Shown: positions 1 to 9,355, counted from the first letter of the stretch. The stretch: 64,000 nt of DNA from Janthinobacterium sp. FW305-129 (GCF_020858115.1 NZ_JACYMM010000003.1:124001-188000); one strand, 5' to 3'. A program made the numbers and translations. The notes: generated from the letters alone by a model not told the origin.

Positions 1-431
1 TGGTGGCGCGCCACCGCAGGGTCGCCTTCAGCCAGGCGCAGCGCAATTTCGGCGCCATGGGCGAGCTGCTGACGGTGCTGCTGTTCGTGTATGCCGCCTC
101 GACCCTGGAATGGGCCAGCGTGACGGCGGGCGCGGGCCTGGCCCTGGCCGTCGTCGGCGGACGCCTGCTGACGAAGGTTGCCGGCGTAGCCGCGTTTTCG
201 CACGTCAGCGGCATTTCCTGGCGCAAGGGCGTGCTGACGGGCGTGGCCCTGACGCCCGTCTCCGTCTTCATCATCCTGCTGCTCGAACACGCGCGCCAGC
301 ACGGCGTGAACTTCGGCGACGAATTGAACGCCCTGGCCGCCATCACCCTGGGCCTGGAACTGGTCGGCCCCGTGCTGGTGCAGCGCGTGCTGATGCTGGC
401 CAAAGAAACCCACGAAATCAAGGAGCGCTAA
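1..431 (+). CDS. Cation/proton antiporter, C-terminal part (5' truncated by window edge)
   Basis: The reading frame is open from the first bases, so the gene begins upstream of the window; 142 residues are visible. They contain about four hydrophobic segments (near residues 19-35, 40-60, 77-95 and 108-128) joined by short basic or acidic loops and end in a charged tail. This looks like the last helices of a CPA2/Kef-type sodium or potassium/proton exchanger of the inner membrane. No ion-binding motif survives in the visible part, so the substrate cannot be told. The stop codon directly abuts the start of the ybdK-like gene, which implies co-transcription. Family placement is an inference from hydrophobic pattern and partner gene. 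Confidence 0.6.
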   Translation, partial: VARHRRVAFSQAQRNFGAMGELLTVLLFVYAASTLEWASVTAGAGLALAVVGGRLLTKVAGVAAFSHVSGISWRKGVLTGVALTPVSVFIILLLEHARQHGVNFGDELNALAAITLGLELVGPVLVQRVLMLAKETHEIKER

Positions 432-1562
432 ATGCCGCTGGAACCCTTTGGCCAATCGGCCGCGCTGACCTTCGGCGTCGAACTCGAACTGCAACTGGTA
501 AACCTGTCGGACTATGACTTGACGGCCGCCAGCCCCGACCTGCTGCATCTGCTGAACAAGAAACCGTTTCCCGGCAACGTCACGCCGGAAATCACCGAGA
601 GCATGATCGAGATCAACTCGAGCGTGCACACGCACCATGGCCCCCTGCTGGAGCAGTTGCAGGAAATCCGCGACACCTTGGTCACGGCTGGCGACAAGCT
701 CAATATCGGCATCGCGGGCGGCGGCACGCACCCGTTCCAGCAATGGTCGTCGCAAAAGATCTTTTCCAAACCCCGCTTCCAGGAGATTTCGGAACTGTAC
801 GGCTACCTGGCCAAACAGTTCACCATCTTCGGCCAGCACGTGCACATCGGCTGCGCCTCGGGCGACGACGCCATGTTCCTGCTGCATTCGCTGAACCGCT
901 ACATCCCCCATTTCATCGCCCTGTCGGCGTCCTCGCCCTACGTGCAGGGCCGCGACACCCTGTTCGATTCGGCCCGTTTGAATTCCGTGTTCGCGTTTCC
1001 CATGAGCGGACGCGCGCCGTTTACGCTGAGCTGGGACCAGTTCTCCAACGAGTATTTCGCCAAGATGGAGAACACGGGCATCATCAAGAGCATGAAGGAT
1101 TTTTACTGGGACATCCGCCCCAAGCCAGAATTCGGCACCATCGAACTGCGCGTGTGCGACACGCCGCTGACGGTGGAGCGGGCCGCCGCGCTGGCCGCCT
1201 ACCTGCAGGCGCTGTGCCGCTACCTGCTCGAACGCCGCGAAACCCCGCCGGTGGAAGACGATTACCTCGTATATAACTACAACCGCTTCCAGGCCTGCCG
1301 CTTCGGCCTCGATGGCGCCATCACGCATCCGAAAACCTACGAAACGATGTCGCTGCGCGAAGACATCATGACCACCCTGCGCAAAATGGAACCGCACGCC
1401 GAGGCGCTGGGCAGCACGCCGGCCCTGAAACACCTGTCGGACGTGGCCAAGCAGTGGAGCGACGCGCAATACCTGCGCAAGCAGCACAGCCTGCAGGGCA
1501 GCGCCGAGGGCATGGTCGATTCGGCCATCCGATGTTTTCGCGGTGAACCGATGAATTACTGA
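432..1562 (+). CDS. ybdK: YbdK-type carboxylate-amine ligase (glutamate-cysteine ligase 2 family)
   Basis: This 376-residue cytoplasmic enzyme belongs to the GCS2 family. The N-terminus carries the [10 protein letters not shown] strand that begins the ATP-grasp-like fold, followed by acidic metal-binding positions in [11 protein letters not shown] (about residues 55-65), the QHVHIGC segment (about 136-142) and [13 protein letters not shown] near residue 235. E. coli YbdK is reported to have weak gamma-glutamylcysteine synthetase activity; the physiological substrate is uncertain. The start follows the upstream stop without a gap, and an AGGAGC ribosome-binding site lies inside the end of the upstream gene. 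Length matches the family. Coupling to an ion antiporter hints at glutathione-linked transport control, but that is inference. Confidence 0.9.
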   Translation: MPLEPFGQSAALTFGVELELQLVNLSDYDLTAASPDLLHLLNKKPFPGNVTPEITESMIEINSSVHTHHGPLLEQLQEIRDTLVTAGDKLNIGIAGGGTHPFQQWSSQKIFSKPRFQEISELYGYLAKQFTIFGQHVHIGCASGDDAMFLLHSLNRYIPHFIALSASSPYVQGRDTLFDSARLNSVFAFPMSGRAPFTLSWDQFSNEYFAKMENTGIIKSMKDFYWDIRPKPEFGTIELRVCDTPLTVERAAALAAYLQALCRYLLERRETPPVEDDYLVYNYNRFQACRFGLDGAITHPKTYETMSLREDIMTTLRKMEPHAEALGSTPALKHLSDVAKQWSDAQYLRKQHSLQGSAEGMVDSAIRCFRGEPMNY

Positions 1563-1613
1563 GGATGCCTGGCCAAACCTGCTGCGCGTCGGTATAGGCG
1601 GCCTGCGATGCTC

Positions 1614-1631
1614 ACCGTACCTTCGTACGGT
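1614..1631. repeat. Perfect intergenic hairpin
   Basis: ACCGTAC and GTACGGT pair perfectly around a CTTC loop, within a C-rich stretch that runs to about 1690. No T-run follows, so it is not a classical terminator. It resembles the small hairpin-bearing intergenic repeats of Burkholderiales, but no second copy is seen in this window. The rest of 1563-1764 shows no gene. Confidence 0.4.
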
Positions 1632-1764
1632 TGCGCTTCTTAGCCACCTCTCCCTTCCGCTCGCGACGGTTTTGCCAGTCATCGTGATTTTTACCCCAAC
1701 AACGCAACCCAAAAAACCACACCCCGCCTGCCCGTCATTTACAGCCACCTCCCCCGCTTGTTAC

Positions 1765-1790
1765 AATAAGTGAGAATGATTCTTATTATT
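1765..1790. promoter_or_regulatory. Candidate Fur box
   Basis: An AT-rich imperfect palindrome (AATAAG-TGAGAATGATTCTTA-TTATT) lies 48 bases before the sigma/anti-sigma gene. It keeps the GAGAATGATTCT core of Fur sites. Fur repression under iron sufficiency fits the downstream cell-surface signalling and siderophore receptor genes. Confidence 0.75.
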
Positions 1791-1837
1791 GTTTAAAAAC
1801 ACCAGTCCAGCCGGACCGGTCTTGCAAGGGGAACGCG

Positions 1838-3154
1838 ATGCCGCTGGCAGAGCCGCTACAACGCCAGGACATCGCGACACTGTATGCCGACCACCACGGC
1901 TGGCTGCAGGGCTGGCTGCGCAAGAAGCTGGGCAGCACGGCGTGCGCGGCCGATGTGGCGCAGGACACCTTCATGCGCCTGCTCGACCGCGAAGACGCCG
2001 TCGCCGCGCGCGAGCCGCGCGCCTTTCTCGCTACCGTGGCGCAGCGCGTGCTGTTCAGCCATTACCGTCGTCAGAAGCTGGAACAGGCTTATCTGGACGT
2101 GCTGACACAGCTGCCGCCCCTGCACACACCATCGCCCGAGGAGCGCGCGCTGCTGTTGGCCACCGTGTTTGAACTCGACCGCATGCTCGACGGCTTACCG
2201 CCTCCCGTGAAACGGGCTTTTTTACTACGCCAGCTCGACGAACTGCCGCAGGAAGACATCGCGCGCGAGCTCGGCATCTCGCTGGCGACAGTCAAACGCC
2301 ATCTGCAACGGGCCGGCAGCGCCACGCAGGCGTGGCAGCAGCTGCAAATGCAGCACGAGCATCTGCCGCCCGCGGCGCACGCGAGCCTGCTGCGCGCCTG
2401 CGTGCAAGCCAACGCCCCGCGCCGCCATGCCGTCAAGACGCTGGCCCTGCTGCTGGCCTGCGGCGCCTCGCTGTATGCGTTCGAACGCCGCAGCCCATGG
2501 CGCGGCTGGAAGGCCGACTACCGCACGGGTGTCAACCAGCGCCGCGTCGTGACCCTCGATGACGGCACGCAGCTCACGCTCAACACCAGCAGCGCCGTGA
2601 ATATCGCTTACGACGGCGCGCAGCGCCGCATCGACCTGCTGGCCGGTGAAATCTTCATCGCCACCGGCAAGGATACGGCACGGCGGCCCTTCTTCGTCGG
2701 CACGCCGCATGGCAGCCTGCAGGCGCTGGGCACGCGCTTCACCGTGCGCCTGCACCAGCAATACGCCAGCGCCGGCGTGCTCGAAGGCGCCGTCGCCGTG
2801 CTGGCCGGCGATGGAGCACAGCGCCTGGTGCTGCATCCCGGCGAAGGCGCGCATTTCGACGGCACGAGCTGCCACCGCCAGGCGCTGGCGCCGTATGGCG
2901 GCGCCTGGCTCGATGGCATGCTGGTGGCGCGCGACATGCGCCTGGCCGATTTCCTCGCCGAGCTGTCGCGCTACAGCGAGCATCCGCTGGACTGTACGCC
3001 CGCCGTCGCCAACCTGCGCGTGTCCGGTTCCTACCCGCTGGCCGACGTGGGCGCCATCCTCGACGCCGTCAGCGCCAGCCTGCAACTGCGGCGCAATACC
3101 GTCACGCGCTTCTGGGGCCGGCAAATCGTCAGGATCGAACTGGCGGCGCACTGA
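1838..3154 (+). CDS. FecI-like ECF sigma factor fused to FecR-like transmembrane regulator
   Basis: A single 438-residue frame carries two proteins that are normally separate. Residues about 12-80 are sigma-70 region 2 and about 118-160 are region 4 with its helix-turn-helix (EDIARELGISLATVKRH). From residue 165 (AWQQLQ) the sequence aligns with FecR: a basic stretch, one membrane helix (about 198-214), the periplasmic FecR domain starting at DYRTGV (228), and a C-terminal STN-like segment ending near 435. Against E. coli FecR as I remember it, roughly the first 45 residues of the cytoplasmic sigma-binding domain are missing. Pseudomonas putida IutY is a known natural sigma/anti-sigma fusion that needs proteolysis to release its sigma part. 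The start has an AAGGGGAA ribosome-binding site. The next gene is its likely receptor partner. Confidence 0.9.
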   Translation: MPLAEPLQRQDIATLYADHHGWLQGWLRKKLGSTACAADVAQDTFMRLLDREDAVAAREPRAFLATVAQRVLFSHYRRQKLEQAYLDVLTQLPPLHTPSPEERALLLATVFELDRMLDGLPPPVKRAFLLRQLDELPQEDIARELGISLATVKRHLQRAGSATQAWQQLQMQHEHLPPAAHASLLRACVQANAPRRHAVKTLALLLACGASLYAFERRSPWRGWKADYRTGVNQRRVVTLDDGTQLTLNTSSAVNIAYDGAQRRIDLLAGEIFIATGKDTARRPFFVGTPHGSLQALGTRFTVRLHQQYASAGVLEGAVAVLAGDGAQRLVLHPGEGAHFDGTSCHRQALAPYGGAWLDGMLVARDMRLADFLAELSRYSEHPLDCTPAVANLRVSGSYPLADVGAILDAVSASLQLRRNTVTRFWGRQIVRIELAAH

Positions 3155-3249
3155 AAAATATTTTCTGCAAAGTGAGCTGTTTCGCCGTGCTCGCGTGACT
3201 TGGTAGACAGGTAGTCTCCATCTTGCGCATCCACGAAAGGTTTTATTCC

Positions 3250-5718
3250 ATGCACCACGCTTCGCGTTCCCTCCTTACCCGCACCGTCCTGGCCTGTGCC
3301 CTGTCGCAGATCGGCATGGCGCTGGCCCTGCCGGCGCCAGCCCTGGCACAAAGCCAGCAAGTGCGCGTCTATGGCATCCCGGCCGGCGCGCTGGGCGACG
3401 TGCTGACGCGCTTCGGCAGCGACAGCGCCATTTTATTGTCGTTCTCCAGCGACGCCACGCAAGGCTTGCGCAGCGTCGGCCTGCAAGGCAGCTATGGCGT
3501 ACAAGACGGTTTCCGCGTGCTGCTGGCCGGCAGCGGCCTGCAAGCCGTGCCGCAATCGAATGGCGGCTACCTGCTGCAAAAGGTCCCCGCCAGCGCCAGC
3601 GCACCCACGGCGGACAGCCGTGGCGTGGCCGTCATGAGCGGCGTCACCGTGGTGGCGGCGGCCGAGCGCAACGCCGCCACCAGCGGCACGGACAGCTATA
3701 CGGGCGGACCCGCCAGCGGTGCCACGGGTTTGGCCCTGACGCAGCGCGAAACGCCGCAGTCGCTGACCATCGTCACGCGCCAGCAGATGGATGACCAGAA
3801 CAGCAACGCCGTCTCCGACGTCATGAAAAACGTCAATGGCGTGAGCGTGCAAAACTATGACAGCGACCGCTGGAGCTTCCAGGCGCGCGGCTTTGCCGTC
3901 ACCAATTTCCAGTACGACGGCGTGTCGGCCATCTATGACGGCGTGTACGACTGGGGCACGACCAACAGCGACATGGCCATCTATGACCGCATCGAAGTGC
4001 TGAAGGGCGCGACGGGCTTGATGAGCGGCTCGGGCGACCCGTCGGCCACCGTCAACATGGTGCGCAAGCGCCCCACTGCCAGCTTCGAGGGCTCGGCCAC
4101 CCTAGGCGCGGGATCGTGGGACAACTACCGCGGCGAAGCCGATGTCTCCGGCCCCCTGAACGACAGCCGCACGCTGCGCGGCCGCCTGGTGGCCGCCTAC
4201 CAGGACAAGCACTCCTACCTCGACCGCTACACGCAGCAGAAATCCGTCGCCTACGGCATCATCGAAGCGGACCTGACACCCCTCACCCTGCTGACGGCCG
4301 GCTTCACGCACCAGGATTACAAGCCGCGCGGCTCCACCTGGACGGGCTTTCCCCTGTTGTTTTCCGACGGCACGCGCACGAACTTTCCCACTTCGTGGAA
4401 TCCTGCCACCGACTGGAGCCGCCGCGACATGCAGAACACCACGCTGTTCTCGTCGCTGGAACACAGCTTCGCCAACGCGTGGAAAGTGAAATTGAGCGCC
4501 AACCAGTTGCGCAGCAAGCATGACAGCGTGCTCGGCTCGGCCAGCAGCGGCAATCCCGACCCCGTCACGGGCGAAGGCGCCTATTTCTTCATGGGAAAAT
4601 ACAAGGGCGACCGCCGCCAGACCACCGTCAACGTCGACGCCAGCGGCCCGTTTACCCTGTTCGGCCGCCAGCATGAAGCCATGCTGGGCTATTCTTCGTC
4701 GACGGCCAAGCAGGACGCCCCCGTCTACAAATCGGTCTATCCGCCCCTGGACGGCAGCTACTTCGACTGGCGCGGCCAGTATGCGGAGCCGGCGTTCGAA
4801 CACCAGGGCAACGATGATGACAGCACGCGCCAGAGCGGCCTGTATGGCGCCGTGCGCCTGCGCCCGAGCGATGCGCTATCGGTGATCGTCGGCACGCGGA
4901 TCAGCAACTACAAGATGGATCAGAAGCGCAGCTTATTCGACAATGCCACGCCCAGCCATACGCGCATGGACGAAAGCGGCGTCATCACGCCGTATGCGGG
5001 CGTCGTGTATGACCTCGACAAGACCTATTCCGTGTTCGGCAGCTACACGACCATCTTTGCGCCGCAAAGCAACCGCGACGTGAAGCGTAACTTCCTCGCA
5101 CCCGTGCGCGGCAAGGGTGTGGAAGCGGGTGTGAAGGCGGAGTATCTCGACGGCAAGGTCAATGCCAGCGCGTCCCTGTTCCAGATCCGCCAGAGCAATG
5201 TGGCCAGCTCTGTGGGTGAAGTCAACGGCGAAGAAGCGTATAAAGCCATCGATGGCGTCACCAGCCGCGGCGTGGAAATGGAGGTGACAGGCGAGGTGCT
5301 GAAAGATGTGAAACTGAGCGCCGGCTACACGTATGCACATGTGCGCGACAAGGATGGCAAGGACGTGTTTTCCACCATGCTGCAAACCACGCAGCCGGCC
5401 CACCTGGCAAGAGTGCAAGGCAGCTGGCGCCTGCCTGCCAGCCTGGACAAAGTGACGGTGGGCGGCGGCCTGACCTGGCAAAGCAGTTTCCACGGCGAGG
5501 TCAGGAACCCTGCCGCCAACGACAATGCGCGCCTGCAGCAAGGCAGCTATGCACTGGTCAACCTGCTGGCCCGCTACGAGATCAGCAAGAACGTCACGGC
5601 CAGCCTGAACGTGAACAATCTGCTGGACAAGAAGTACTTGACGGGTCTGGGCCTGTTCGGAACAGGCTTCTACGGTGAACCGCGCAATGTGATGTTCACC
5701 GTGCGCACGAAGTTCTGA
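3250..5718 (+). CDS. TonB-dependent siderophore receptor with STN signalling domain
   Basis: The protein is 822 residues from the ATG at 3250, which has a GAAAGG ribosome-binding site; an upstream TTG at 3223 would add nine residues without one. A signal peptide (cleavage after ALA-QS, about residue 34) is followed by an STN domain (about 38-110, starting VRVYGIPAGALGDVL), which marks transducer receptors that talk to FecR-type proteins. The plug contains TQRETPQSLTIVTRQ and the beta-barrel ends in KF, as outer-membrane receptors do. It probably imports a ferric siderophore and signals through the sigma/anti-sigma fusion encoded just upstream. Substrate is unknown; the FpvA/FoxA/FhuE type is most likely. 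Confidence 0.92.
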   Translation: MHHASRSLLTRTVLACALSQIGMALALPAPALAQSQQVRVYGIPAGALGDVLTRFGSDSAILLSFSSDATQGLRSVGLQGSYGVQDGFRVLLAGSGLQAVPQSNGGYLLQKVPASASAPTADSRGVAVMSGVTVVAAAERNAATSGTDSYTGGPASGATGLALTQRETPQSLTIVTRQQMDDQNSNAVSDVMKNVNGVSVQNYDSDRWSFQARGFAVTNFQYDGVSAIYDGVYDWGTTNSDMAIYDRIEVLKGATGLMSGSGDPSATVNMVRKRPTASFEGSATLGAGSWDNYRGEADVSGPLNDSRTLRGRLVAAYQDKHSYLDRYTQQKSVAYGIIEADLTPLTLLTAGFTHQDYKPRGSTWTGFPLLFSDGTRTNFPTSWNPATDWSRRDMQNTTLFSSLEHSFANAWKVKLSANQLRSKHDSVLGSASSGNPDPVTGEGAYFFMGKYKGDRRQTTVNVDASGPFTLFGRQHEAMLGYSSSTAKQDAPVYKSVYPPLDGSYFDWRGQYAEPAFEHQGNDDDSTRQSGLYGAVRLRPSDALSVIVGTRISNYKMDQKRSLFDNATPSHTRMDESGVITPYAGVVYDLDKTYSVFGSYTTIFAPQSNRDVKRNFLAPVRGKGVEAGVKAEYLDGKVNASASLFQIRQSNVASSVGEVNGEEAYKAIDGVTSRGVEMEVTGEVLKDVKLSAGYTYAHVRDKDGKDVFSTMLQTTQPAHLARVQGSWRLPASLDKVTVGGGLTWQSSFHGEVRNPAANDNARLQQGSYALVNLLARYEISKNVTASLNVNNLLDKKYLTGLGLFGTGFYGEPRNVMFTVRTKF

Positions 5719-6783
5719 CTAACTGCCATACAGCGCCAGCGCCCAGGCTGGCGGACGCAGTTCCAGCGCCAGAGACAGATAAGCGGGATCGAAGCGCGCC
5801 GCCAGCAGGTACACATTGGCGGCGCCCCTGGGCTCCCAATTCCCCGTAAAACCCTTTTCGCCGGCCGCCACGCGCTTGCGGTCGAAGGGCACGGCGCTTT
5901 TCGCGAATTCCTCGTGCGTTTTCCTGCCCTGCGCATACGGCGCCAGCCAGGCCAGCGCTTCGGCCAGGCGCCGCGCTTCCGGCGCGCCATACCAGTCGTC
6001 GCCATGCGCCTGCGCCATCAGGGCCGTCGTCAGCAGCGGCTCCAGGCTGTAGGTGGTGTAATGCAGGGCATCGCGCTGCTCGAAGTCGAAGGGCACGCCG
6101 CCGGCGCCGATATTGCGCGGCACGTGCGCCAGGAAGCGCTCCTTCGCGCGCGCGATCAGCAAGGCTTCGCCCGTGACATACGCGGCGGCCGTGCCGATCT
6201 TGATGCGGTGGCTGTGCCAGTTGTTGCGCGCCGTGGACGGGCCGCCCACCTTGACGGGATCACTCAAGTACCCGTGTGCCAGGGTGCGGCAAAACGCCTG
6301 CACCTGCTCGCGCTCGACGCCGCTCAAGCGTTCCTGTACCAGATCAAAGCCCATCAGCAGGCTGGCCAGCTCCGTCTCGTCGACGGGACTGAACGAGGGT
6401 GCATAGCCGCCGCTCCAGGCCAGCAACAGCTGGCGCGCCGCCTCGAAATGCGCCATCTCACCCGATAATCTCCAGGCCAGCGCCTGCAAGCGCGCCTGGC
6501 GCCAGTCCTCCTGCGCCTGCTGGCTGGTCTCGCGCCCGCCTTCTCCCTTCAGCAAGCCGCCAGTGCGCACTTCGGCCATCAGGTGCACGGGGCGCGCCGC
6601 ATCCTTGCGCGCCGCCTTGACCACTTGTTCGGCAACGGCCGGCGCCACCCGCGCCTTGAGCGTGCGGGCGCGCGCGGCGGACGTCAGCGCAAACGGCAGC
6701 GCACCCTCATGCGGGCGCGGCGCCGCGCGCAAGCCGGCCAGGGGCAGCGCCAGCAAGCCGGCCAGCAAGGTGCGCCGGCGCAT
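5719..6783 (-). CDS. Alginate lyase family protein (AlgL-like, PL5)
   Basis: An exported protein of about 354 residues from the ATG at 6783. The N-terminus MRRRTLLAGLLALPLAG is a Tat- or Sec-like signal. A TTG at 6798, overlapping the upstream stop by four bases, would add five residues and is a real alternative. The ARNNWHSHR segment and the ALHYTTYSLEPLL helix match the alpha/alpha-barrel of the alginate lyase Pfam family, which cleaves uronic-acid polymers in the periplasm. The stop codon directly abuts the stop of the convergent TonB gene, with no terminator visible. Substrate could be alginate or another polyuronate. Confidence 0.75.
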   Translation of the reverse strand: MRRRTLLAGLLALPLAGLRAAPRPHEGALPFALTSAARARTLKARVAPAVAEQVVKAARKDAARPVHLMAEVRTGGLLKGEGGRETSQQAQEDWRQARLQALAWRLSGEMAHFEAARQLLLAWSGGYAPSFSPVDETELASLLMGFDLVQERLSGVEREQVQAFCRTLAHGYLSDPVKVGGPSTARNNWHSHRIKIGTAAAYVTGEALLIARAKERFLAHVPRNIGAGGVPFDFEQRDALHYTTYSLEPLLTTALMAQAHGDDWYGAPEARRLAEALAWLAPYAQGRKTHEEFAKSAVPFDRKRVAAGEKGFTGNWEPRGAANVYLLAARFDPAYLSLALELRPPAWALALYGS

Positions 6784-6794
6784 CAGATGCGTAC

Positions 6795-7796
6795 TCAAAA
6801 CCGCGTCTCGCGCGCCGCGCGCAAAAAGTTATCGAGGATGGGCGTGCAATCGAGCAGTTCGACGCCGCCCGCCGAATGGAATTCCGGGTGCCATTGCAAG
6901 CCCATGACGAAGCGGGCACGCTGGTAGCGGATGGCCTCGACGATGTTGTCGCCCTGCGAATACGCTTCCACGGTGACGTCGCGCCCCAGGTCCTTGACCG
7001 ACTGGTGGTGGATGGAATTGACGAGCGCCTCGCCCGTCTTCGGGAACATGCCCGCCAGCGACGAGCCTTTCGGAAAGACGATGGTGTGGCGGTGGCGGTC
7101 ATACAGGTCGTTGACGTGCGAGGTGGCGCCTGCCACGTCCGAGGCGATGTCCTGGTACAGGGTGCCGCCAAAGCCCACGTTGATCAGTTGACAGCCCCGG
7201 CATATGCCCAGCACGGGTTTGCCCGCGTCGACGAATTCGTGCAGCAGTTCCAGCTCATACAGGTCGCGCGCGCGGTCGCCGTTCCATTCGGGGCGCGTGG
7301 CCGCCTCGGAATACGTCTGCGGCGAAACGTCGGCGCCGCCCTGCAGCACCAGGCCGTCCAGGTGGCGCGCATAGTGGCGCAGGGTGATGTTACTCGGGTG
7401 TAGCTGGCCGCTGGTATTGACGGTCGGGATCATGAACACCAGCACGTCGCGCGACATGACCCACTGGGCGATCGACTCTTCCAGGTATTGCAGGTTCTTG
7501 CTGCGCAGGCCAGTAGCGCCCGGCTCGGGGTGGAAAATGCGCGCCGAGATGCCGATGCGCAGGGTGCGCCGCATGAAATCGCGGCTGGCCTTGTCGCGCA
7601 TGGAGCGGTAGCGCGACGAGATCACCCGCCAGGCCAGCGCCAGCGGCGTGTCGTTATCCTTCAGGTAGCGGGGGGCCGCGTCGCGCGCGCGGTGCTCCTC
7701 ATCGGGCGCCCGGCGGCCCACCCGGTCTGGCCGCGACGGCGCCGGCGCTGCGGGATCGGTGGATGGGGGCTGCTGGGGATCTTTTTCGTCTGACAT
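6795..7796 (-). CDS. Class I glutamine amidotransferase-like hydrolase (peptidase C26, PuuD-like)
   Basis: The family includes gamma-glutamyl-GABA hydrolase. The nucleophile elbow GICRGCQLINV supplies the catalytic cysteine and LQWHPEF the histidine. The chosen ATG at 7796 gives 333 residues with a Pro/Asp-rich, probably disordered first 50 residues; the frame stays open to 7889 but that extension does not look coding. A longer-than-usual N-terminal basic region (about 50-80) precedes the catalytic domain. It is upstream of, and coupled to, the alginate-lyase-like gene. The true substrate is unknown; gamma-glutamyl amides are the family norm. Confidence 0.82.
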   Translation of the reverse strand: MSDEKDPQQPPSTDPAAPAPSRPDRVGRRAPDEEHRARDAAPRYLKDNDTPLALAWRVISSRYRSMRDKASRDFMRRTLRIGISARIFHPEPGATGLRSKNLQYLEESIAQWVMSRDVLVFMIPTVNTSGQLHPSNITLRHYARHLDGLVLQGGADVSPQTYSEAATRPEWNGDRARDLYELELLHEFVDAGKPVLGICRGCQLINVGFGGTLYQDIASDVAGATSHVNDLYDRHRHTIVFPKGSSLAGMFPKTGEALVNSIHHQSVKDLGRDVTVEAYSQGDNIVEAIRYQRARFVMGLQWHPEFHSAGGVELLDCTPILDNFLRAARETRF

Positions 7797-8093
7797 GGCA
7801 AGGCTGACTGAAAGCGGAGACGTTTTCAATATAAACCCCTGCCTCGGAAAGCACGATTCAATTTTGTAACAAAAGGCCACGCGGGGCATCCACGCAACAC
7901 GTCCACGCCCGATGCATACAGCCCGTTTACGCTGGCGGCCCCGCTTTTTAGAGAATCTTTACGCCCCCGCTGCTAATCTTGAACTTACCTCAACCACCGC
8001 TGCAAAGCCACCATGGAACCCCATTCACGCCTGCAAACGCATCAAGCGCATCAAGCACTGCCCCACCGCCATCCCCGCCTGCCCACCTTCCTC

Positions 8094-8321
8094 ATGCATA
8101 TCACGGTAGACAAGTCCTGCCTGGCCGAGCTGCGCCAGCTGGTCGTCAGGACCTGCGGCGGCATGCTGTCGTTCATGCGCATCGAGGCGGTCGACCATGC
8201 CGAACGCATGAAAGTCTGGCTGTGCGTGACGGAACCGGCCCTGCGCCTGACCATGGATGCCGTCATGCGCCTGCTGCCGGCGGCGGAATTTGGCCGCATC
8301 AGCCAGGGGAAATCGCTATGA
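8094..8321 (+). CDS. Small ACT/ferredoxin-fold-like protein of unknown function
   Basis: A 75-residue protein from the ATG at 8094; an ATG at 8013 would give 102 residues, but the added His/Gln-rich stretch looks non-coding. The pattern of hydrophobic strands and helices (MHITVDKS, helix, MLSFMRIEAVDH, RMKVWLCV, helix, FGRIS) suggests a beta-alpha-beta-beta-alpha-beta ACT-like fold. The stop overlaps the next gene's start as ATGA, indicating translational coupling to the DapA-family enzyme. A role as an amino-acid-sensing partner is speculation. Confidence 0.6.
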   Translation: MHITVDKSCLAELRQLVVRTCGGMLSFMRIEAVDHAERMKVWLCVTEPALRLTMDAVMRLLPAAEFGRISQGKSL

Positions 8322-9355
8322 ACCAGTACTCCTGCGAGCAGGCGATGTCTTCCTCGCGCATCACCGCGCACTTCCAAGGCATCTGGGTGCCGATGGTCAC
8401 GCCCTTCCTTGATGGCGATGGCGACATCGACTTCGACGCGGCCCAGCAGCTGGCGTGCGAACTGGCCGCCAGCGGCATCGATGGCCTGGTGGTGTGCGGC
8501 ACCACGGGCGAAGCGGCCATGCTGAGCGCCGCGGAACAGACCATGCTGCTCGACAGCGTGCTCGAAGCCGTCGGCCCCCGCTTCCCCATCGTGATGGGGA
8601 TAGGCGGCAGCGATACGCGCAGCGTCGTCTCCGCCGTGCAGCGCTACAACGACCATCCGCTGGCCGGCCTGCTGGTCTCGGCGCCAGCGTATGTGTGCCC
8701 TTCGCAGGATGGCATCGTGCGCCACTTCCAGGCCATCGCCGCCGCCACCGACCAGTCCATCGTGCTGTACAACGTGCCGGCCCGCACGGGCGTCAATATC
8801 GAACCGCAGACGGCCGCGCTGCTGGCGCGCGACTCGCACTTCGTCGCCATCAAGGAAGCGGGCGGCAAGCTGCAGCAGCTGGGCGAACTGCTGCTCGACA
8901 CGCGCCTGGACGTGCTGTGCGGCGACGACGCGCTGCTGCTGGCCAGCCTGTCCATGGGCGGCCACGGCGCCATGTCGGCCGCCGCCCAGGTGCGTCCCGA
9001 CCTGTATGCGCAGCTGTACCACCTCGTCAGGCAGGGCCGCCACGGCGCCGCAGGCGCCCTGTTCAAGACCATGCTGCCCGTCATCCGCCTGCTGTTTTCC
9101 GAACCGAATCCCGCTCCCGTCAAGGCAGCGCTGGCCATGCAGGGCAAGGTGCGCGACGAGCTGCGCCTGCCGATGACGCCGATGTCCGCCGCCGGCCAGG
9201 CCGCCCTGGCCGCGGCGCTCGAACCCCTGATGGAATTGCCCGTCTGGACCGTCAGCGACAGGGATGCGCCGCGCGAAGGCTGTCTGCTGCAGCTGGTCTC
9301 CCCCGCCAACATCATGCCAGCCGTGCGCCAAGATGATCATCGCCATCACGGATGA
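8318..9355 (+). CDS. DapA-family class I aldolase (dihydrodipicolinate synthase / NAL family)
   Basis: The start at 8318 has a CAGGGGAA ribosome-binding site and gives 345 residues. Family marks are GIWVPMVTPF at the barrel start, the CGTTGE loop, YNVPART with the catalytic tyrosine, and AIKEAGG with the Schiff-base lysine. These enzymes condense or cleave pyruvate with an aldehyde. It could be a paralogous dihydrodipicolinate synthase or a catabolic lyase; genomic context does not place it in lysine synthesis. A C-terminal tail of about 40 residues beyond the usual end overlaps the next gene by 23 bases. Confidence 0.85.
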   Translation: MNQYSCEQAMSSSRITAHFQGIWVPMVTPFLDGDGDIDFDAAQQLACELAASGIDGLVVCGTTGEAAMLSAAEQTMLLDSVLEAVGPRFPIVMGIGGSDTRSVVSAVQRYNDHPLAGLLVSAPAYVCPSQDGIVRHFQAIAAATDQSIVLYNVPARTGVNIEPQTAALLARDSHFVAIKEAGGKLQQLGELLLDTRLDVLCGDDALLLASLSMGGHGAMSAAAQVRPDLYAQLYHLVRQGRHGAAGALFKTMLPVIRLLFSEPNPAPVKAALAMQGKVRDELRLPMTPMSAAGQAALAAALEPLMELPVWTVSDRDAPREGCLLQLVSPANIMPAVRQDDHRHHG

